A stretch of DNA of 8,690 nucleotides, taken from assembly GCA_036381835.1 (NCBI GenBank), contig DASVCA010000095.1:1-8690 (forward strand), given 5' to 3'. Below are positions 5,857 to 8,690 of the stretch, one piece after another (the stretch's first letter is position 1; each line of letters begins with the position of its first letter). A model generated the notes under the pieces. The model ran no database searches, had not been told where the DNA came from, and worked only from the letters and a program-made list of their open reading frames with translations. The DNA is from DASULK01 sp036381835. Lineage in GTDB: Bacteria; Actinomycetota; Actinomycetes; Mycobacteriales; Micromonosporaceae. A program made the position numbers and the translations under genes.

Positions 5857-6570
5857 TTGACTGCCTTTTATGTGCCCCGAGCGGTGCCGAGCCAACGCTT
5901 CCTGCCGTCAGTCGGCGATGCGACCCAGCCTCCAGCGACTCCATCCATGGTCGAAGAGGTGCGTCCGACGCTGCTCGACCGGGCACGCCGGCTCTGGGCC
6001 GGGCGTGAGGCGCGCAAACTGTCGGCGGCCGGCCATCGCGCCCTGCACCGCATCGACCACCTCGGTCCCGCCTGGCACGTGGTCGAGTGGCCCCGCACCG
6101 AGCTGCCGATCGACGGTGTCCACGAGGAACGGGCCGGTTTCCTCACCATCGGTCCCGGCGGCGTGTTCGCGGTGACCATCGCCGATCACGGACGATCCCG
6201 AGTGCTCATCGCCGGCGACGTGGTCCAGATCAACGGCCGACGACCGCCGTACGTCGTCGAGGCCCGACGCGACGCGAAGCGGGCGAGCCGCGCCATCTCC
6301 CACGCGGTCGGCCTGGCGGTGCCGGTCACCCCGGTGCTGACCTTCGTCGGTTCGGGCACGATCAGCGTCTACGGCCTGCCACGGGACTGCCTGGTGGCGA
6401 CCCACCGCGATCTGGATCAACTACTGGTCGCGGGCGGTGACCGGATCAGCTCCACCACCGCACAGAAGCTGTCCGAAATCGCCCGACAGCCGGAGACCTG
6501 GCTGGTCGGATCCGACGCCGCGAGCTACCGGTGGTATCGCGACGGGCACACGGCCACGGGCAAGCGCTGA
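5857..6570 (+). CDS. NERD-like domain protein, probably without nuclease activity
   Basis: A protein of 237 residues from the TTG start, with no signal peptide or membrane segment. Residues about 45-200 follow the layout of actinobacterial NERD (nuclease-related) proteins: a basic helix LWAGREARKLSAAGHRAL, a strand ending in HVVEWPRTE, the hallmark IGPGGVFAV (98-106), then a strand/turn VLIAGDVVQINGRRPPY and a helix rich in arginine and alanine. Typical NERD domains have Asp-His just before the GPGGVF strand and a D/E-x-K just after it. Here these positions read Gly94-Phe95 and Thr107/Ala109, so the metal-binding and catalytic residues appear lost. It may be a DNA- or protein-binding derivative; this is inference. 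It lies alone, divergent from arginine deiminase and 146 bp before the PAS-like gene. The domain call rests on motif shape, not a search. Confidence 0.65.
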   Translation: MTAFYVPRAVPSQRFLPSVGDATQPPATPSMVEEVRPTLLDRARRLWAGREARKLSAAGHRALHRIDHLGPAWHVVEWPRTELPIDGVHEERAGFLTIGPGGVFAVTIADHGRSRVLIAGDVVQINGRRPPYVVEARRDAKRASRAISHAVGLAVPVTPVLTFVGSGTISVYGLPRDCLVATHRDLDQLLVAGGDRISSTTAQKLSEIARQPETWLVGSDAASYRWYRDGHTATGKR

Positions 6571-6584
6571 CCAGCGGTAACGTC

Positions 6585-6599
6585 TCCCGACACCCGGGA
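6585..6599 (+). terminator. Small hairpin after the NERD-like gene
   Basis: TCCCG (6585-6589) and CGGGA (6595-6599) pair around a 5-nt loop, 14 nt after the stop codon. The stem is short and no T-run follows directly, so terminator function is only a possibility. Confidence 0.25.
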
Positions 6600-6616
6600 T
6601 CGCCCAATCTTCTCGA

Positions 6617-6630
6617 CTGCCACGCGGCAG
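6617..6630 (+). repeat. Compact hairpin in the gap before the PAS-like gene
   Basis: CTGCC and GGCAG form a perfect 5-bp stem with the tetraloop ACGC. The sequence GCGGCAG in its right half (6624-6630) recurs at 6642-6648, directly before the AT-rich palindrome. It may be part of a regulatory region; no function is assigned. Confidence 0.35.
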
Positions 6631-6646
6631 CAGTGGGTGGTGCGGC

Positions 6647-6660
6647 AGACAATATTGTGT
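6647..6660. promoter_or_regulatory. AT-rich near-palindrome upstream of the PAS-like/lipoprotein genes (candidate operator/promoter)
   Basis: ACAATATTGT (6649-6658) is a perfect 10-bp palindrome. Extended to 14 bp (6647-6660) it has a single mismatched pair, at 6648/6659, relative to ACACAATATTGTGT. In such GC-rich DNA an AT palindrome of this length stands out and suggests binding of a dimeric regulator. TATTGT within it (6653-6658) also fits a -10 box, which would start transcription near 6665, about 50 nt before the next gene. Operator and promoter may overlap. The regulator is unknown. Confidence 0.5.
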
Positions 6661-6707
6661 AAAGGTCTGGCGCCAAGCCGGTACGGCGATCGGCTGGGTG
6701 AGTGGAT

Positions 6708-6712
6708 GGAGG
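6708..6712 (+). promoter_or_regulatory. Shine-Dalgarno (GGAGG) deciding the start of the PAS-like gene
   Basis: GGAGG ends 4 nt before the GTG at 6717. The in-frame GTG at 6702 lies upstream of this site and lacks its own, so 6717 is preferred. Confidence 0.5.
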
Positions 6713-6716
6713 CGTA

Positions 6717-7160
6717 GTGGCGCACGTCGAACTCTCGCTCTCGGACGCCTTCGGGCGGCGGCAAGACCCGGTCGACAGTCTGGCCAACTGGGTGGCGTCC
6801 GTCGCCGTGGCCGCCGAGCCGTGCCTGATCATCGACGTGGATGCGGTCATCGCCGCCGCCTCGGTCTCCTGCTGCGACCTCCTCGGTCTGGGCAGTCCGG
6901 ACAGCGTCGTCGGTCAACCGCTGCTCGACGGCAACCTGCGCCTCGTCGACTTCACCACCGCACGGAACGAACTGACCGACGCCGAGGTCGACAAGATCCC
7001 ACCGCTGCTCGCACTGACCTCGGGGCGCCTCGCGCACGGGCTGTTGCGGGTTCGCACGGACCCGGACGGCCGCAGTGACGCCACGGTTGACGCCATCGCG
7101 ACCCCGCTGCTGGTCGACGGAGCCGTCGCCGGCTCCCTCACCTTCTTCTCCGAGGTATGA
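6717..7160 (+). CDS. PAS-like domain protein, stand-alone
   Basis: A 147-residue protein with no membrane segment. Residues about 34-145 look like a PAS fold: EPCLIIDVDAVIAAASVS (34-51) forms the first strands, CDLLGLGSPDSVVGQPLLD (53-71) resembles the PAS LLG...vvGrp helix/turn, and DAIATPLLVDGAVAGSLTFF (125-144) matches the last two strands. PAS domains sense small ligands, redox state or partners. No output domain is attached, so it would have to act through another protein. Adjacent Cys52-Cys53 are noteworthy but no heme or Fe-S motif is evident. GTG at 6717 is chosen because of GGAGG 4 nt upstream. Its TGA overlaps the ATG of the lipoprotein gene, so the two are translationally coupled. 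The PAS assignment is by pattern only. Confidence 0.65.
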   Translation: MAHVELSLSDAFGRRQDPVDSLANWVASVAVAAEPCLIIDVDAVIAAASVSCCDLLGLGSPDSVVGQPLLDGNLRLVDFTTARNELTDAEVDKIPPLLALTSGRLAHGLLRVRTDPDGRSDATVDAIATPLLVDGAVAGSLTFFSEV

Positions 7161-7642
7161 GCATGGCCCATCGCCGCATCGGGGGCATCTTGATCGGTGC
7201 CCTCCTGCTGCTCACCGCATGCGGTGTTCCACCCGAGCTGCGGCAGGCTTCCGGGACGACCGTCCCCCGGCCCACCTCGACACCGAGCCGACCCGCCCCG
7301 TCCAGCCCGTCCCCCGCAACCCTCAGCCCACCGGTCGTCCCGTCCACCGCGAGCGGCCTGGTCGCCGTGGACTGCCAGGGCAGGCCCAGTGGACGGCAGG
7401 TACTCGACGTGCTCCGCCGTGCCGACCTGATCCCGGCCGGCAAGCAGGTGACCGTCTCGCGGGCCCCTGTCTGCGCCGAATCCTGGCAGTACACCGTGCT
7501 CACGATTGCGGGACACGAACCGCTACAGGTCGTCACCAAGGGTGAGCCGGGCTCCCTGACCCTGGTGACAGCCGGCACCGATGTCTGCAGCATCCCGGTA
7601 CGAACCGCGGCCCCCCTGGGCATCCGATCCCTCGCCTGCTAG
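7157..7642 (+). CDS. Small secreted lipoprotein of unknown function
   Basis: A 161-residue predicted lipoprotein. The N-terminus has MSMAHRR, a hydrophobic stretch (GGILIGALLLLTA) and a lipobox LTAC with lipidated Cys22. Residues about 30-65 form a Pro/Ser/Thr-rich tether typical of actinobacterial surface lipoproteins, followed by a globular domain of about 95 residues. That domain holds four cysteines (73, 106, 144 and 161), the last being the C-terminal residue, which suggests two disulfides outside the membrane. I recognise no family. The ATG at 7157 overlaps the PAS gene stop as ATGA; the ATG at 7163 is an alternative and shortens the n-region by two residues. Coupling to the PAS-like gene suggests a shared process, possibly sensing at the envelope, but this is inference. 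Confidence 0.8.
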   Translation: MSMAHRRIGGILIGALLLLTACGVPPELRQASGTTVPRPTSTPSRPAPSSPSPATLSPPVVPSTASGLVAVDCQGRPSGRQVLDVLRRADLIPAGKQVTVSRAPVCAESWQYTVLTIAGHEPLQVVTKGEPGSLTLVTAGTDVCSIPVRTAAPLGIRSLAC

Positions 7643-7668
7643 CCGACGCCGCCCGGAGCCTGGCTGCG

Positions 7669-7674
7669 TAGGCT
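7669..7674 (+). promoter_or_regulatory. Leaderless-type -10 box (TAGGCT) for pheA
   Basis: TAGGCT ends 7 nt before the ATG at 7682, the classical spacing for leaderless transcription. No Shine-Dalgarno precedes this ATG. The hexamer is identical to that before the DUF5926 gene. No -35 box is clear. Confidence 0.65.
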
Positions 7675-7681
7675 GAACGCC

Positions 7682-8632
7682 ATGCCGGGAACACCACCGA
7701 CCCGTTTCGTCTACCTGGGGCCGGAAGGCACCTTCGCAGAGCAGGCGCTGCTCCGCGTCCCCGCCGCGGAACACGGCCAACGGACACCGGCGCGCAGCGT
7801 GCCGGAGGCGCTGGACGCGGTCCGCGCCGGGGACGCGGACGCGGCCCTGGTGCCGCTGGAGAACTCGGTCGGCGGTGGCGTCGGGGTGACCCTGGACGAG
7901 CTGGCGAGCGGCCCTCCGCTGCTGATCACGCGTGAGGTGGTGATCCCGGTCGACTTCGTGCTCGCCGCACGTCCGAGCACCGAGCGGTCCGCCATCCGTA
8001 CCGTCGCCGCCCATCCTCAGGCGTCCATGCAGTGTCGTGCCTGGCTGCGCCGGCACCTGCCAGACGCCACCGTCGTCGACGTGCTCTCCAACAGCGCGGC
8101 CGCGGCGCAGGCGGCCGACGGCCGATACGACGCCGCGATCTGCGCTCCCATCGGCGCCGCCCGGCACCGCCTGGCGGTGCTGGCCGACCGGATAGCCGAT
8201 CGCGGCGACGCGGTCACCCGGTTCGTCCTGGTGTCCCGACCGAGCCCGCCACCCCCACCCAGCGGGGACGACGTGACCTCGCTCGCCGTCTACATCGCGC
8301 ACAACCGCGTCGGTGCGCTCCTCACCGTACTGATGGAATTCGCGGTACGCGGGGTCAACCTGACCCGCATCGAATCCCGCCCGACCGGCGAGGCGCTCGG
8401 CCGGTACGCGTTCTTCCTCGACTGCACCGGGCATGTGGCCGACGTCCGCCTCGGCGAGGCGCTGCAGGGCCTGCATCGAGTGTGTGCGGACGTCCGCTTC
8501 CTCGGCTCGTACCCCCGTGACCCCAATCGGGCCGAGGATCGGCCGGTGCCACCACCCCCGGGGCTCGGCGACGCCGACTACGCGGATGCCGCCGCCTGGC
8601 TGGCTCGGCTGCGGGCCGGCGAGGTCGGCTAG
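7682..8632 (+). CDS. pheA: Prephenate dehydratase with C-terminal ACT regulatory domain
   Basis: A 316-residue monofunctional cytoplasmic enzyme that converts prephenate to phenylpyruvate, the committed step to phenylalanine. The catalytic domain (about 7-185) shows YLGPEGTF (11-18), VPLENSVGG (57-65), AHPQA (110-114) and the catalytic TRF motif at 179-181. The ACT domain (about 200-275) holds the phenylalanine-binding motifs GALL (211-214) and ESRP (231-234), so feedback inhibition by phenylalanine is expected from family knowledge. No chorismate mutase domain is fused, as is usual in actinobacteria. A proline-rich linker (PSPPPPPS) joins the two domains, and a tail of about 40 residues with a second proline run extends past ACT. 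The leaderless TAGGCT promoter fixes the ATG at 7682. Its TAG stop overlaps the stop of a convergent gene. Confidence 0.95.
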   Translation: MPGTPPTRFVYLGPEGTFAEQALLRVPAAEHGQRTPARSVPEALDAVRAGDADAALVPLENSVGGGVGVTLDELASGPPLLITREVVIPVDFVLAARPSTERSAIRTVAAHPQASMQCRAWLRRHLPDATVVDVLSNSAAAAQAADGRYDAAICAPIGAARHRLAVLADRIADRGDAVTRFVLVSRPSPPPPPSGDDVTSLAVYIAHNRVGALLTVLMEFAVRGVNLTRIESRPTGEALGRYAFFLDCTGHVADVRLGEALQGLHRVCADVRFLGSYPRDPNRAEDRPVPPPPGLGDADYADAAAWLARLRAGEVG

Positions 8633-8690
8633 TCGCCCATCAGGCCGCCGAGCAGGCCGCCGCTCTGCTCCCTGCCGCCGCTGCCCTGAA
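8629..8690 (-). CDS. C-terminal end of a convergent gene, product unknown (partial)
   Basis: On the minus strand one frame stays open from the right edge to TAG at 8631-8629 and encodes a glycine-rich tail ending SGGLLGGLMGD. The other two minus-strand frames either hit a stop early or read as arginine/proline-rich shadow sequence, and the convergent stop arrangement with pheA favours a real gene. Only about 20 residues are visible, too few to name a family. The final base pairs overlap the pheA stop codon through a shared CTAG. Confidence 0.55.
   Translation of the reverse strand, partial: QGSGGREQSGGLLGGLMGD

Noticed and set aside
5857..5862. TTGACT as a -35 promoter element
   Set aside because: No -10 box lies at 16-19 bp downstream, and the TTG fits better as a start codon after a strong Shine-Dalgarno.
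6647..6660. NrdR-box reading of the palindrome
   Set aside because: NrdR boxes are 16-bp pairs near ribonucleotide reductase genes; here only one 14-bp site is present and the downstream genes are unrelated.
6702..6716. GTG at 6702 as the PAS-like gene start
   Set aside because: The only good ribosome binding site (6708-6712) lies downstream of it and serves the GTG at 6717.
7523..8476. A 317-residue minus-strand open frame opposite pheA
   Set aside because: It mirrors the prephenate dehydratase gene and has shadow-frame composition; no motif and no plausible start signal.
1..8690. Mobile elements, CRISPR arrays, tRNA or rRNA genes
   Set aside because: No regularly spaced repeats, transposase/integrase motifs, terminal inverted repeats, cloverleaf or rRNA-like stretches were seen by eye.

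Overview
The window is high-GC DNA with strong G/C preference at third codon positions, GTG/TTG start codons and several leaderless-type promoters. The gene content (DUF5926-type protein, stand-alone RsbW-like ATPase, actinobacterial arginine deiminase, NERD-family protein, monofunctional prephenate dehydratase with ACT domain) points to an actinobacterium, most likely Micromonosporaceae (Micromonospora/Salinispora-like). That family-level assignment is an inference from remembered protein style, not from a search. I see no rRNA, tRNA, CRISPR array, insertion sequence or prophage gene. This looks like chromosomal core or near-core sequence.

Layout. (1) 1-654: 3' part of an LCP-family cell-wall glycopolymer ligase, cut by the window edge. 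(2) 722-3519: four tightly packed plus-strand genes (rhodanese, glycerophosphodiester phosphodiesterase, cytoplasmic histidine kinase, small RsbW-type ATPase), with a leaderless promoter before the rhodanese. (3) 3550-4425: a DUF5926-type protein with its own leaderless promoter, convergent with (4) a minus-strand arginine deiminase, 5692-4475. (5) A 164-bp divergent regulatory region separates the deiminase from a NERD-like protein at 5857-6570. (6) 6571-6716: a non-coding gap with a hairpin and a striking AT-rich near-palindrome, upstream of a PAS-like protein (6717-7160) translationally coupled to a small lipoprotein (7157-7642). (7) 7682-8632: prephenate dehydratase (pheA), again leaderless, convergent with and sharing a CTAG stop with a minus-strand gene that enters from the right edge.

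How the genes may work together. Three proteins have signalling folds: the orphan histidine kinase, the adjacent HATPase-only protein and the PAS-like protein. No response regulator, sigma factor or anti-sigma antagonist is encoded beside them, so their partners must lie elsewhere. The metabolic genes (rhodanese, GDPD, arginine deiminase, prephenate dehydratase) are housekeeping-like and do not form one pathway. I found no convincing new multi-gene system. The points most worth following up are a NERD-like protein that has lost its nuclease residues, the palindrome upstream of the PAS/lipoprotein pair, the repeated leaderless promoter architecture that fixes four starts, and the orphan kinase/ATPase pair.
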